Shown: piece after piece, positions 50,458 through 59,385 of the stretch
How positions within the stretch are numbered: the stretch's first letter is position 1
Layout of the letters: each line of letters begins with the position of its first letter
Assembly: GCA_019415435.1 (NCBI GenBank)
Contig: DXZE01000003.1
Location: 9,378 to 73,377 of the forward strand
Reading direction: 5' to 3'
DNA: 64,000 nucleotides
Origin: Erysipelotrichaceae bacterium
GTDB taxonomy: Bacteria; Bacillota_I; Bacilli_A; Erysipelotrichales; Erysipelotrichaceae
The notes under the pieces: model-generated
Seen by the model: only the letters and a program-made list of their open reading frames with translations
What the model was told of the DNA's origin: nothing
Databases searched by the model: none
Program-made: the position numbers and the translations under genes

Positions 50458-51044
50458 AATGAATCAGAGCCTCCTTTATCAAAATAGAGTTGGTCGAGAA
50501 TTGTCAGATAATCAACCGGCTTCAGATAACTGCATGGTATTACATGCCCGTTTTCACAAAACCATGAATAGGGTATAGAACTTCTCTTTGCATGATCCCA
50601 GAAATCAATCGCATTTTCCGCTGGTACCAGGAATGTCTGATCCAGCGCTGTAAACCGTACGATCAGAAATGCTATCGCCCCATGTCTTAATACAGCAGCT
50701 AAATGCTTGATCTGATGAGGATGAATTGATTTCAGCGGGAAACTGGTTTTTGAGATACATTCCTTTGCCTCAAAATCCAGATATTTTGCTTTATAAATAC
50801 CATTGTAATCTGTGGTTGATGGAATCTTGAAGTAAGCTTCTGTAATCTTGGCGGCACTTCTTTTCGGATAATCTACATGTACGATCTGTACAGGGGTAGG
50901 TTTCTTATGAATCACCGCAATATCATTGGAAAGATAATACTGATTTGTCACATTAATATCTTTCTCAAGACGCATGCCGCGTCCACCAGCTGAAGTAGCT
51001 GCCTGATTCCAGTTGTTTTTCTTACCGTTAGGATAATATACCAT
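50454..51044 (-). CDS. recU: Holliday junction resolvase RecU
   Basis: 196 residues from ATG 51044. What is seen: the N-terminal basic region with RGMRLEKDINVTNQYY; KIPSTTDYNGIYKAKYLDFE with the nuclease metal ligands and following EAKE (E-x-K); HPHQIKHLAAVLRHGAIAFL; and a C-terminal hydrophobic core. It resolves recombination junctions and affects RecA. The upstream region has TATAAT (minus strand, 51065-51070), most of which lies in the target duplication of the adjoining insertion element. Confidence 0.94.
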   Translation of the reverse strand: MVYYPNGKKNNWNQAATSAGGRGMRLEKDINVTNQYYLSNDIAVIHKKPTPVQIVHVDYPKRSAAKITEAYFKIPSTTDYNGIYKAKYLDFEAKECISKTSFPLKSIHPHQIKHLAAVLRHGAIAFLIVRFTALDQTFLVPAENAIDFWDHAKRSSIPYSWFCENGHVIPCSYLKPVDYLTILDQLYFDKGGSDSL

Positions 51045-51065
51045 CAATCATGATCACCCTTGACA

Positions 51066-51105
51066 TTATACATTTGTTCACTTAATCAAGGAAGGTTTAT
51101 TAATT
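51066..51105 (+). repeat. Left 40-bp target-site duplication of the IS1634-family relic
   Basis: Bases 51066-51105 match 53097-53136 at 37 of 40 positions, in direct orientation, immediately outside the element ends. The mismatches are at 51068, 51086 and 51102. Long, variable-length duplications are a known property of IS1634-type elements. This copy holds most of the recU -10. Confidence 0.8.
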
Positions 51106-53096
51106 CGGTACTTGAACAGTTTTAAACAAGCAAAATATCAATTTGCGGCTAAACAGCCTCTTTTTTATGCCACTGATTCTAAGGATCCGTTTTATCGTGT
51201 TGCCAGGTCTGTCCGTGTTAATGTTGTAATCAAGACTATTATTGTCCATGAAACAGGTCGTCACTCTGATCTTGCAAAACTCATGACGATCCTCTCGCCT
51301 ATGCCAAGTCGGAAGTGGCGTGGTATAACGAGATGTTTAAATCTAGGAAAGTCTCTCTTACTCTCGATATCAACTTTAATGAAAAACTATAAAGCAGAGA
51401 TTCGGATCTTTCCAGGTCTACTACAGTTAACATTGGTTACTTCTATCTCATGTCTGTTTATCAGAAGCTCAATATGCAGAAGTGGTTTAATTCAATATCT
51501 GAAAATTCCAGAATTAAATATGATCCAAATCTAATCATTCGCTTTCTGACTGTTGCACGTGTTCTGGATCCTAAGTCTAAACACGCTACCTTTAATGATC
51601 TGGATACATATTTTGAAATGCCTGACTTTTCATATCAGAATGTAATGAGATTTATGACCCTGCTTGAACAGAACAGTGGCAGTTATCTGGAACATCTGTT
51701 TCCGCAGAGTTCAAAGATTGTTGACAGAGACTTCTCTGTCTGCTATTACGACTGCACAAACTTCTGTTTTGAAACTGAACAGGAAGACAGTGATTATATC
51801 GACGAGGTAACTGGAGAAGTCATTCATGGACTACACAAATATGGAATCGGTAAAGAACATCGTCCTAATCCCATTGTAAAAATGGGATTGTTCATGGACT
51901 CAAAAGGCATACCAATCACAATGTCCCTGCATCCTGGTAACACCAGCGAACAGATTGCAGCGATACCGTTGGAAAAACAGCTTATAAAACTCATGAATGG
52001 GAAAAACTTATTTATTGTGCTGATGCAGAACTGGGTTCTGCCAATATACGTCTTTTTAACAGTATGGGAGGCAGAGCGTTTGTTGTAACACAATCAGTCA
52101 AGAAGCTGTCGGATGTACTTAAGCAGGCAGTTTTCAATGACTATGACTACAAACTGCTTTCCGATGATTCAAAAACCACTATTCGGTCATTAAAGAGCTT
52201 TGATAATCTTGATCCTGATAATTTTGATCTTTATAACGATATGGCATACAAAGTCATTGAGGCAGACAATGCGGTTGATCTTGGACTTTATGAAGAAAAG
52301 CATTACAAGAATGGCAATGTAAAGATGGTCAAGTCAAAAGCCAATATGAAGCAGAAGATTATCATCACCTTCTCACGCAAATATTTTGAATATCAGCGTG
52401 CAGTAAGGCAGCGCCAGATAGACCGTGCAAAGAGGCTTTTGGAATCCAGGATCCCGAACAAATAAAGAAAGGATCGAATGACATAAGACGCTTTATTAAA
52501 AGAAAAGGAAAGAAAGATGAAGACCAGTATTATCTGGACAAAAGTGTTATCGCAAAGGGGGAAAAATATGATGGATACTATGCCGTAGCCACAAATCTGA
52601 ACGATTCAGTAAAAGACATTCTTGCGATTAACAGCCAGTGGTACAAGACAGAAGATTGTTTCAGAGTAATAAAGACCAATTTCAAAGCACATCCTGTTTA
52701 TAACTATACAGAGTCACACATCAAAGCACATTTTTTGATCAGTTATACAGCACTTCTGATATACAGATTGATAGAGGTGCAGCTGGATAGTAAAAATGTA
52801 CGTCACACAACGCAGGAGATAATCGAGACGATGAAGAATATGAATATATGCAATAACAACGATGTCTGCTACACAGCCTGCTACACCAGCAACAGAACAT
52901 TGGAAGCACTGGAACTTGTTTACCAACTTGGTTTAGGCCACAAATACTACGCTTCCGGTGATCTGAATAAGACAATCAAAAAATTATTGAAGTAATGAAT
53001 TCCTTACTACAATCATAAATACACAAAAGCTGCAGGTTTTGGCTTAATTAGGCTTTATACTGCAGCTTTACTTCTTCATAACTGTTCAAGTCGGGG
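51106..53096 (+). mobile_element. Decayed IS1634-family insertion sequence, about 1.99 kb
   Basis: Bounded by a 40-bp direct repeat and by imperfect inverted ends. The left end, beginning CGGTACTTGAACAGTT, and the reverse complement of the right end, CCCCGACTTGAACAGTT, share ACTTGAACAGTT. The interior is a single transposase gene broken by several frameshifts. It inserted between the divergent recU and gpsB genes. No transposition should be possible without a helper. Confidence 0.8.
51112..52995 (+). pseudogene. IS1634-family (IS4-group) transposase, multiply frameshifted
   Basis: Fragments in different frames join into one DDE transposase. An N-terminal piece (to about 51285) is followed in another frame by DDPLAYAKSEVAWYNEMF to a stop near 51391. 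From about 51420 the frame gives MSVYQKLNM, YYDCTNFCFETEQ (first Asp), KYGIGKEHRPNPIVKMGLFM and HPGNTSEQ. A shift near 52025 then leads to GRAFVVTQSVKKL. After a stop at 52465, the rest continues from about 52500 as YYLDKSVIAKGEKYDGYYAV and WYKTEDCFRVIKTNFKAH with the last acidic residue. At least four disruptions make it inactive. Confidence 0.85.
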
Positions 53097-53136
53097 TTGT
53101 ACATTTGTTCACTTAACCAAGGAAGGTTTATTGATT
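53097..53136 (+). repeat. Right 40-bp target-site duplication of the IS1634-family relic
   Basis: This is the partner of 51066-51105. It ends exactly with TTGATT, the predicted -35 of gpsB; the left copy has TTAATT there. Confidence 0.8.
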
Positions 53137-53159
53137 TTCAAAAATTACGATGCGATAAT
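53131..53159 (+). promoter_or_regulatory. gpsB promoter
   Basis: -35 TTGATT (53131-53136, last bases of the right target duplication), 17-bp spacer, -10 GATAAT (53154-53159). The ribosome site TTAGGAGG precedes ATG 53183. Confidence 0.65.
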
Positions 53160-53182
53160 TACGTTTAGGAGGAATTTTTATA

Positions 53183-53521
53183 ATGGCTGGCAAACTGAAT
53201 CTTGATCCACAAACAATAGTTGATAAGGAATTTGATATAGATTTTAAGGGATATAATCCCGATCAGGTCGATCATCTTCTGGATCAGGTGATTCAGGACT
53301 ATCAGACATTCCAAAATCTTCTGAATGAACAGGATAAGAAGATTCAGGATCTGGAAAGAACGAATGCTTCTCTAAGAGCCAAGCTGATCCAGGTAGAAGG
53401 CAAGGCAAGAGCCCATGAAGATGCTGATCCTATTACGGCCGGGTCTTCTCAGGTAGATATTCTGAAAAGATTATCCAGACTGGAAAAAGAAGTCTTTGAC
53501 AATTCCAATAAAAGAAGGTAA
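53183..53521 (+). CDS. gpsB: Cell division/elongation coordinator GpsB
   Basis: 112-residue DivIVA-like coiled-coil protein that links PBP1 and other wall enzymes to division. What is seen: the N-terminal membrane-binding lipid/PBP pocket region IVDKEFDIDFKGYNPDQVD, a parallel coiled coil (LLDQVIQDYQTFQNLLNEQD...), a linker, and the short C-terminal trimerising helix LKRLSRLEKEVFDN. The gene order PBP1-recU / gpsB-rnpB is the Firmicute standard and supports the call. RNase P RNA follows 6 nt after the stop codon. Confidence 0.95.
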   Translation: MAGKLNLDPQTIVDKEFDIDFKGYNPDQVDHLLDQVIQDYQTFQNLLNEQDKKIQDLERTNASLRAKLIQVEGKARAHEDADPITAGSSQVDILKRLSRLEKEVFDNSNKRR

Positions 53522-53527
53522 AACACT

Positions 53528-53871
53528 ATTGCACATGAGGCAGCCGCTGGTCTTCCAGAGGAAAGTCCATGCTCGCACGGTCTGCGATGATCGTAGTGTT
53601 TGTGCTGACTGAATCAATAAGGTCAGGTACCGTATGGTAACGGCGGAGCAGAAACCTAAAGTCTTTGACCATGGTGGATGCCCTTAAGGTGTCACAGTGA
53701 CGAAGCTTATGAAGAAATTCATAAGGTGGAACGAGATAAACCCCGCAAGCGAGAAACCCAAATTTGGTAGGGGAACTGCTGAGAATGAAATGAAGTTTAA
53801 GGCAGGTACGCATGTACAGATAAATGACTGCCGCCCCCAAGGGAACAGAACATGGCTTATGATTGTGCATA
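53528..53871 (+). ncRNA. rnpB: RNase P RNA, Bacillus (B) type
   Basis: About 344 nt. The universal cores are visible: GAGGAAAGTCCATGCTCGCA, GTGTCACAGTGACGAAG, GGAACGAGATAAACCCC, GCGAGAAACCCAAATTTGGT and GACTGCCGCC, then GGAACAGAACATGGCTTA near the end. The P1 ends pair (TGCACA at 53530-53535 with TGTGCA at 53864-53869). It catalyses 5' maturation of tRNA. It follows gpsB as in Bacillus. Confidence 0.95.
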
Positions 53872-53901
53872 AGAGGGAAGGAAACTTTCCTCTTTTTTTA
53901 A
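53871..53901 (+). terminator. Terminator of rnpB
   Basis: Stem GAGGGAA / TTTCCTC with a short loop followed by TTTTTTT. Confidence 0.85.
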
Positions 53902-53986
53902 TACATTATGTTTGATACGTATCATTCTGAAAGTCTTTGCATTACGCATGTGTTATACTATTCTGCGTTAAAGAGAGGCTAGTTTT

Positions 53987-54580
53987 ATGAATTTACCAAA
54001 TCGAATTACAATATTCAGAATTATACTGATTCCCGTTATCATTCTTGTATATCTGTTTCCATATTCTGCTTTCGGTATTGAACCTGCTGTATTGAATGTA
54101 GGTGGGGTTGAATTATCCGTCATTAATCTGATCACACTTGGCATTTATGTATTAGCTGCGGCCAGCGATGCGGTCGATGGCCATATTGCCAGAAGCCGCA
54201 ACATGATCACAACATTCGGTAAGTTTGCGGATCCGATTGCGGATAAGCTTTTAACAACAACCATGTGGCTGCTTTTCTTAAAGCAGGGGATTATTCCGGT
54301 TATTCCGGTCATCATCATGATCGCAAGAGATACATTTGTAGATGGTTGCCGCATGATGGCCGCATCTAATGGCAAGGTTGTTGCGGCTGGCATGATGGGC
54401 AAGCTCAAGACGGTATTACAGATGGTTACAGTTGCTTTAATCCTTCTGAATAATCTTCCATTTGAGTTATTAAGATTACCAGTCAGTGACATTATGTTAT
54501 GGTTTGCGGCTCTTGTTTCCTTCATTTCCGGTGTGCAGTACTTCAACCAGATGAAAGATGATATTCTCGAATCTAAATAA
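53987..54580 (+). CDS. pgsA: CDP-diacylglycerol-glycerol-3-phosphate 3-phosphatidyltransferase
   Basis: 197-residue membrane enzyme making phosphatidylglycerol phosphate. What is seen: MNLPNRITIFRIILIPVII at the start, the CDP-alcohol phosphatidyltransferase motif SDAVDGHIARSRNMIT then GKFADPIADKLL (D..DG..AR...G...D...D), and about five membrane helices. A TATACT -10 lies before it and AGAGAGG is the ribosome site. recA follows 54 nt downstream, the common pgsA-recA order. Confidence 0.95.
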   Translation: MNLPNRITIFRIILIPVIILVYLFPYSAFGIEPAVLNVGGVELSVINLITLGIYVLAAASDAVDGHIARSRNMITTFGKFADPIADKLLTTTMWLLFLKQGIIPVIPVIIMIARDTFVDGCRMMAASNGKVVAAGMMGKLKTVLQMVTVALILLNNLPFELLRLPVSDIMLWFAALVSFISGVQYFNQMKDDILESK

Positions 54581-54634
54581 TTTTTGTGGAATCTGTACTT
54601 TTTCCGATAATACATATATAGAAGGAGGAAGCAT

Positions 54635-55690
54635 ATGGCTAAAGAAGTAAAGAAAACAGCTTCAGAAGATGAAAAGAAAGATGAGTTGTTAAAAGACGCA
54701 TTAAAGGCAATTGAAAAGGAATATGGCAAAGGCAGCATCATGCGCCTTGGCGACAGGGCAGATGTATCTGTAGATGCCATTCCTTCCGGTTCACTTGCCT
54801 TAGACAAAGCACTTGGTATAGGCGGTTATCCAAAGGGAAGAATCATTGAAATCTATGGTCCTGAATCTTCTGGTAAGACTACCCTTGCATTACATGCAAT
54901 TGCGGAATGTCAGAAACAGGGAGGACGCTGTGCATTCATCGATGCCGAAAATGCAATTGATCCGGTTTATGCAAAGAATTTAGGAGTCGATATTGATGAA
55001 CTGATTCTTTCCCAGCCGGATTCTGGTGAACAGGCATTGGATATCTGTGAACTGCTGGTAAAGAGTGGCGCAATTGATCTTGTCGTGGTTGACTCTGTCG
55101 CAGCCCTTGTTCCACAGGCAGAACTGGATGGTGAAATGGGTGATACATCTGTAGGTTTACAGGCAAGATTAATGTCCAAGGCCATGCGTAAGCTGGCTGG
55201 TGTCATGAATCATTCCCAGACTACTGCAATTTTCATTAACCAGCTTCGTGAAAAGGTGGGCGTTATGTTCGGCAACCCAGAAACAACGCCGGGGGGACGT
55301 GCACTCAAGTTCTATGCGTCTGTACGTCTGGATGTAAGACGTGCTGAAACATTGAAGAATGGTGGCGAAGCGTATGGTAATGTTACCAAGATCAAGGTTG
55401 TAAAGAATAAGGTAGCACCGCCATTCAAGACAGCTGTTGTAGACATCATTTATGGTGAAGGTATCTCACATGTTGATGAAGTTATCAATCTTGCGGTTGA
55501 AAATGACATCATTGAAAAAGCAGGTGCCTGGTTCTCCTATAATGGAGAAAAGATCGGCCAGGGAATTAATTCTGTAAGAGAGTACTTCAAGGCTAACCCG
55601 GCCTGGACAGATCAGGTTACGGCACAGGTGCATGATGTATTATTCCCTAAGGATACAGCTGATCAGACAGAAGAAAAAACGGAAGCGTAA
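54635..55690 (+). CDS. recA: Recombinase RecA
   Basis: 351 residues. What is seen: the Walker [18 protein letters not shown], the MAW region, Walker [15 protein letters not shown], the DNA-binding loop 2 with [20 protein letters not shown], and the acidic C-terminus QTEEKTEA. A strong GAAGGAGGAA site precedes it. No recognisable LexA (Cheo) box or copy of the inverted repeats from the HdiR-like promoter is visible before it, so damage control of recA is not evident from the sequence. Confidence 0.97.
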   Translation: MAKEVKKTASEDEKKDELLKDALKAIEKEYGKGSIMRLGDRADVSVDAIPSGSLALDKALGIGGYPKGRIIEIYGPESSGKTTLALHAIAECQKQGGRCAFIDAENAIDPVYAKNLGVDIDELILSQPDSGEQALDICELLVKSGAIDLVVVDSVAALVPQAELDGEMGDTSVGLQARLMSKAMRKLAGVMNHSQTTAIFINQLREKVGVMFGNPETTPGGRALKFYASVRLDVRRAETLKNGGEAYGNVTKIKVVKNKVAPPFKTAVVDIIYGEGISHVDEVINLAVENDIIEKAGAWFSYNGEKIGQGINSVREYFKANPAWTDQVTAQVHDVLFPKDTADQTEEKTEA

Positions 55691-55691
55691 A

Positions 55692-55730
55692 GCATAAGCA
55701 GGATATCATAATACATCCTGCTTTTTATGC
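55692..55730 (+). terminator. Terminator of recA
   Basis: Stem AGCAGGAT / ATCCTGCT with a 10-nt loop and TTTTT; outer GCATAA / TTATGC can extend it. Confidence 0.85.
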
Positions 55731-55745
55731 TAGAATGTGAGCGTT

Positions 55746-56237
55746 ATGAACTATCCTGAATTTTATAAAAACATAACTGCCTGGTACAGAAAATCAGATA
55801 AGAGAATGCATGCTTTAAAGATATCCAATATGATATTTACATATTTTTTCTATATTTCTTATCCATTGCTGCTGTTATATCTTCTGATTACAAAAGATGC
55901 TTTTCTTTTCAAGGCATTTATCGTACCGGCAGTGTCCTTTGTCATAGTGACAGTTATCAGAAAGCTGATTAACCGTAAAAGACCATATGAAGCTCATGGT
56001 ATTCATCCTCTGATCATTAAAAATACAAAAGGTAAATCCATGCCAAGCAGACATGTCTTTTCGGCTTGTGTGATTGCCATGGTATTCTTACATATCCATG
56101 TATTTATTGGCATTGTTATGCTTATATTGGCACTCTTTGGGGCAGTTATCAGAGTGATAGGCGGCGTCCATTATCCATCGGATGTATGTGCGGGAGCATT
56201 GATTGGAATTATCAGCGGGTTATTTTTGTGGTTGTGA
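55746..56237 (+). CDS. PAP2 family phosphatase
   Basis: 163 residues from ATG 55746 (a GTG at 55737 is in frame). What is seen: several membrane helices and the acid-phosphatase signature in order: RKLINRKRPY (KxxxxxxRP), KSMPSRHVFSA (PSRH) and RVIGGVHYPSDVCAG (RxxxxxHxxxD). It is likely a membrane lipid phosphatase (undecaprenyl pyrophosphate or phosphatidylglycerol phosphate type). An extended -10 TGCTAGAAT ends 9 nt before the start, giving a very short leader with no ribosome site. The adjacency to pgsA-recA makes a PgpB-like role conceivable. Confidence 0.85.
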   Translation: MNYPEFYKNITAWYRKSDKRMHALKISNMIFTYFFYISYPLLLLYLLITKDAFLFKAFIVPAVSFVIVTVIRKLINRKRPYEAHGIHPLIIKNTKGKSMPSRHVFSACVIAMVFLHIHVFIGIVMLILALFGAVIRVIGGVHYPSDVCAGALIGIISGLFLWL

Positions 56238-56248
56238 CAACGCTTACA
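56235..56248 (+). promoter_or_regulatory. cre-like sequence at the end of the PAP2 gene
   Basis: TGACAACGCTTACA matches the cre consensus with the same single deviation as the glp-operon box. No gene start lies downstream in the present arrangement, so it may be an orphan control site left by the insertion that follows, or chance. Confidence 0.3.
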
Positions 56249-56254
56249 TCATAC

Positions 56255-56318
56255 TGTCAATTGTTTTCAATAATGTCCCATAAAAGATTAAAGATGAGCG
56301 GGAGAATTTCCCGCTTTT
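56255..56318 (+). repeat. Left copy of the 64-bp repeat bounding the potassium island
   Basis: Bases from TGTCAAT to the end of the CCCGCTTTT run match 63937-64000 with about three differences, in the same orientation. It includes a perfect stem AGCGGGA / TCCCGCT-type hairpin. It is probably the end of an insertion sequence, since transposase debris continues to its right. Confidence 0.8.
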
Positions 56319-56660
56319 TGGTTAACAGATTCATACATTCTGAATCATCATGCATACTGGCTATAGTCTTCACGATCTCCTGATCGAAATCTTTAGAGAC
56401 CTTATGATTGCGCTCTATAGAGGACAGAAGATAGACTTTACATACATGGTGTTATCAAACGCGATGATTACAAGGTATTCTGTGTGTGATTCTTAAAGCA
56501 TACCAGCTGACCGTCTTCGTTAAGAGCCTGGCAGAGCTGGTTCTTGTAGGAGATAGCAGATCCACTGTCAAACTTTCTCAGTGCGCAGACAGCCAGTGTT
56601 CTGTTGATTCCCCAGACTGCCTTCTAAATCAAGAAGTTCGATAATCCTTGGCAGATATAG
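56319..56660 (-). pseudogene. Transposase debris (ISNCY/IS1202-like), heavily decayed
   Basis: Reading the minus strand from about 56625 gives WGINRTLAVCALRKFDSG, then SAISYKNQLCQALNEDGQLV, CFKNHTQ and a stop. In a shifted frame ERNHKVSKDFDQEIVKTIAS and MHDDSECMNLL follow towards 56320. The DSGSxISYKN pattern recalls the C-terminal domain of ISNCY/IS1202 transposases. Several frame changes are needed and no catalytic domain remains. The family is tentative. Confidence 0.45.
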
Positions 56661-56707
56661 TATTTTACAGATTTTATCCGGAATCGGCAGTTGTGAAAGC
56701 ACCAGCC
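56661..56707. other. Spacer between transposase debris and the kdpE terminator
   Basis: A short stretch with no open frame, repeat or promoter that I can recognise. Confidence 0.4.
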
Positions 56708-56749
56708 CTGAGATAAGAAAAGAAGTCATACGCAAACGCATATGACTTC
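56708..56749 (-). terminator. Terminator of the ktr-kdpDE unit
   Basis: Perfect 9-bp arms GAAGTCATA / TATGACTTC around a 10-nt loop; in the minus direction it is followed by a T-rich tract. The arm overlaps the kdpE stop codon. Confidence 0.7.
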
Positions 56750-57437
56750 ATTCTGCTCTGACCATGCAGTAGCCGATTCCGATATGGGTCTGGATGGAAG
56801 ACTCTCCATGAAGCTTCTTACGCAGCCCTGCCATGAATACTCTGAGGGAGGCAATATCACTGTCATAGGAAGAGCCCCAGACATTCTTTGTGATGAACTG
56901 ATAGGTCAGAACTTTGCCGACATTATGGGAGAGGAGGTCCAGCAGTTTGTATTCAATCGGGGTCAGATGAATCTGTTCTCCGTTTACATAGACCGCTTTG
57001 CCGGCATAGTCGATTTTCAATGCTCCGTTATTGAAGGAAGGTTTATCCGGTCCGCTCTGTTTCATATAGGTCAGACGGCGCTGGGTGGAACGGATGCGGG
57101 CCAGCAGTTCTTCGACGGAGAAAGGCTTGGTCAGATAGTCATCTGCTCCGGCATCCAGTGCCTCAATCTTATCGGTATCTTCACTGCGGGCGCTGATGAC
57201 AATGATCGGGGTGACCGACCAGGAACGGACGGAACGGATAACTTCCACTCCATCCAGGTCCGGCAGGCCCAGATCCAGAAGAATAATATCAGGTGAATGG
57301 TCAGATGCTACACGGATGGCCTGTTCGCCTGTGGCTGCGGTCATGTATTGATAGTCATGGGAAGCCAGGGTAGTGGAGATGAGGTTGCGAACCGGCGTAT
57401 CATCTTCTACCACCAGAATCAGACAGTTATTGTTCAT
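56748..57437 (-). CDS. kdpE: KdpE-type response regulator
   Basis: 229 residues. What is seen: a receiver domain with acidic pocket VVEDD, phospho-accepting Asp in ILLDLGLPDLDG, ISARSEDTDK and the Lys in YLTKPFSVEE; then an OmpR/PhoB winged helix with LTPIEYKLLDLL and SLRVFMAGLRKKL. KdpE responds to potassium limitation through KdpD. Here the linked transporter is KtrAB rather than KdpFABC. The start overlaps the end of the kinase gene by 11 nt. Confidence 0.9.
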   Translation of the reverse strand: MNNNCLILVVEDDTPVRNLISTTLASHDYQYMTAATGEQAIRVASDHSPDIILLDLGLPDLDGVEVIRSVRSWSVTPIIVISARSEDTDKIEALDAGADDYLTKPFSVEELLARIRSTQRRLTYMKQSGPDKPSFNNGALKIDYAGKAVYVNGEQIHLTPIEYKLLDLLSHNVGKVLTYQFITKNVWGSSYDSDIASLRVFMAGLRKKLHGESSIQTHIGIGYCMVRAE

Positions 57438-59385
57438 GAATGTTTACCTCCTCGGCCGGCAGGGCAAAAGTAAAGACTGTCCCGCTGGGATGATTGTCCT
57501 GTACACTGATTGTACCATTATGGACGGTAATAATGGACTGGCACAGGGACAGTCCGATGCCCAGAGAACGTCTGGCATCGGCTACCTGGTTGTTGCCAGT
57601 ATAGAACATCTTGAATGCATTTTCTTTCTGCTCATCACTCATGCCCGGACCGTTATCCGCAACCGATACCCATATCTTTCCCTTATCTTTCCATGCCTGA
57701 ATGGTGATATCAGAACCGTTCTGGGTATATTTGATGGCATTGTTCACCAGGTTGACAATGACTTCCACCATCAGTCTGGCATCCATCTTTGCCATCAGGA
57801 TGTCATCGCTGCAGTGGACAGAGATGTGATGATTCTTCCCGTCCCGGTCCAGATGCTTCATGGCTTCATCAATGACTTCATCCATAAGCTCTGCCTGCTT
57901 GTGCAGCATGACTTCCCCGCTCTCAAGCCGGGTAATCGCCAGTAGATTCTGCACCACTTCAATCAGCCACATGCTGTCGGTGGCAATATCAGAATACATC
58001 TGTTTCTTTTCTTCTTCGGAAAGGTTTTCCTGGGTTTCCAAGATACTGGCATTGCCATAGATGGATGTCAGCGGCGTACGCAGATCATGGGAGATGGAAC
58101 GCAGAAGATCAGCCCTGAACTTCTGATTTCGGGCTGCTTCTTCGGTCTTTTCCTTTTCCTGTACGTTCCTCTCGTTTTCCATGGCCATGGCACATTCATC
58201 CATGATGGAAAGAAGCAGAGAAAGCAGGAAGGCATCCATTTCGGTTTCGCTTTCATCAATGCCGATGACCCCATAGGCATGGTCTCTGATGCGGATGGAC
58301 AGATACAGCATGCGGGCACTGGGATAGACTGCAGTGCCTGCCCCGGCTCTTCGCCGGTTGACCCAGGCCCAGTGAGCTGCCTCCTGATCGATTTCACTGA
58401 AACAGCCCGGATCAATTTTCTGATCGGAAGGATAGATTTTCGGTGCTTTGAGGGTATCGTTTTCAGCCAGGTATACCACCACACATTTTTCGCTGAGCTT
58501 GGCGATCTGAGCAGCAGTTACCCCGGCAATGGCTTCATTGTCGGATACCTGCTGCAATAGCTGTGATGTATCCAGCAGCACTTTGGTGCGGTAGGAGTTC
58601 TGGGCCGCATGGCGGGCATAGTCCTTTAAACGAACGGTCAGGGAACTTGTCAATAAAGCTGAGACAAACATGACCAGAAACGTAACAAAGTAGGCATTGT
58701 CAATGACCCTCAGCGTATATTTTGGTTCCGTGAAAAACCAGTTGAAGACAAAGACGGAAAGGATGGAAGCGCTGATGCCGTAGATCGGGGAAGAGGTCAG
58801 TACGGAAATGGCCAGTACGACAAGAATATAGAGCGGGATGATGTTGGAGTCGCCCATGTCGGCTGCCCCGAAGAGCAGACCAACCGCTGTTGCGGCACCC
58901 AGCAGCCCCACGGTGATGAGAATATCCTGACTGCGAAACGGCATCGGTTCTCTCAACAGCCATTTGAAACGATACGAAGTGGTATGGGCTGGCCTGAGAG
59001 GGACAACATACAGGTTGATATCCGGGTCATCAGAAATGATGCGCTCGGCCATGTTTTTTTCGCTGATGCCGAAGAAGGAACGCTGGGGGCTGCTGCCCAG
59101 AATGATTATACTGGCACCGATTTGTCTGGCATATTTGGCAATCTGATAGGCGACATTGTCGCCGTAAATGGTTTCCACATGTGCTCCTTTTTTCGCTGCA
59201 TAGCTGCAATTGCGTGAAAGCTGCTTCAGCATCCTGTCATCCGCATGTGCACGGAAAGCAGCTGTTTCTACAAATAACGCACTAAAAGCAGCCCCATGGA
59301 CCGATGCCATATGGGCTGCGGAAGAAATCACTTTGCGATTTGTCTCAGAAGAGCTGAGACATACCAGTACATGTTCTTTACTCAT
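57427..59385 (-). CDS. kdpD: Short KdpD-like sensor histidine kinase (USP and DUF4118 domains, no N-terminal KdpD domain)
   Basis: 652 residues from ATG 59385, which overlaps the stop of the upstream small gene (ATGA). A longer GTG start at 59409 is possible. What is seen in order: a universal-stress-like domain (about 1-125, IIILGSSPQRSFFG), four membrane helices of the DUF4118 type (about 150-250), a GAF-like segment, HisKA with ISHDLRTPLTSIYGNAS and HATPase with NLVNNAIKYTQ, VADNGPGMS and SLGIGLSLC. Classical KdpD has a further ~220-residue ATP-binding domain at the N-terminus, absent here. It senses potassium or turgor in cognate systems. Confidence 0.88.
   Translation of the reverse strand: MSKEHVLVCLSSSETNRKVISSAAHMASVHGAAFSALFVETAAFRAHADDRMLKQLSRNCSYAAKKGAHVETIYGDNVAYQIAKYARQIGASIIILGSSPQRSFFGISEKNMAERIISDDPDINLYVVPLRPAHTTSYRFKWLLREPMPFRSQDILITVGLLGAATAVGLLFGAADMGDSNIIPLYILVVLAISVLTSSPIYGISASILSVFVFNWFFTEPKYTLRVIDNAYFVTFLVMFVSALLTSSLTVRLKDYARHAAQNSYRTKVLLDTSQLLQQVSDNEAIAGVTAAQIAKLSEKCVVVYLAENDTLKAPKIYPSDQKIDPGCFSEIDQEAAHWAWVNRRRAGAGTAVYPSARMLYLSIRIRDHAYGVIGIDESETEMDAFLLSLLLSIMDECAMAMENERNVQEKEKTEEAARNQKFRADLLRSISHDLRTPLTSIYGNASILETQENLSEEEKKQMYSDIATDSMWLIEVVQNLLAITRLESGEVMLHKQAELMDEVIDEAMKHLDRDGKNHHISVHCSDDILMAKMDARLMVEVIVNLVNNAIKYTQNGSDITIQAWKDKGKIWVSVADNGPGMSDEQKENAFKMFYTGNNQVADARRSLGIGLSLCQSIITVHNGTISVQDNHPSGTVFTFALPAEEVNIHEQ

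Noticed and set aside
53526..53915. Open frames across 53526-53915
   Set aside because: They coincide with the RNase P RNA, whose conserved cores and pairing are clear.
54581..54634. LexA box before recA
   Set aside because: No GAAC-N4-GTTC-type site and no match to the inverted repeats of the HdiR-like promoter is present.
55746..56237. PSRH in place of PSGH in the PAP2 phosphatase as a missing catalytic residue
   Set aside because: The catalytic histidine is kept, and PSRH occurs in Firmicute members of the family, so it is not evidence of inactivity.
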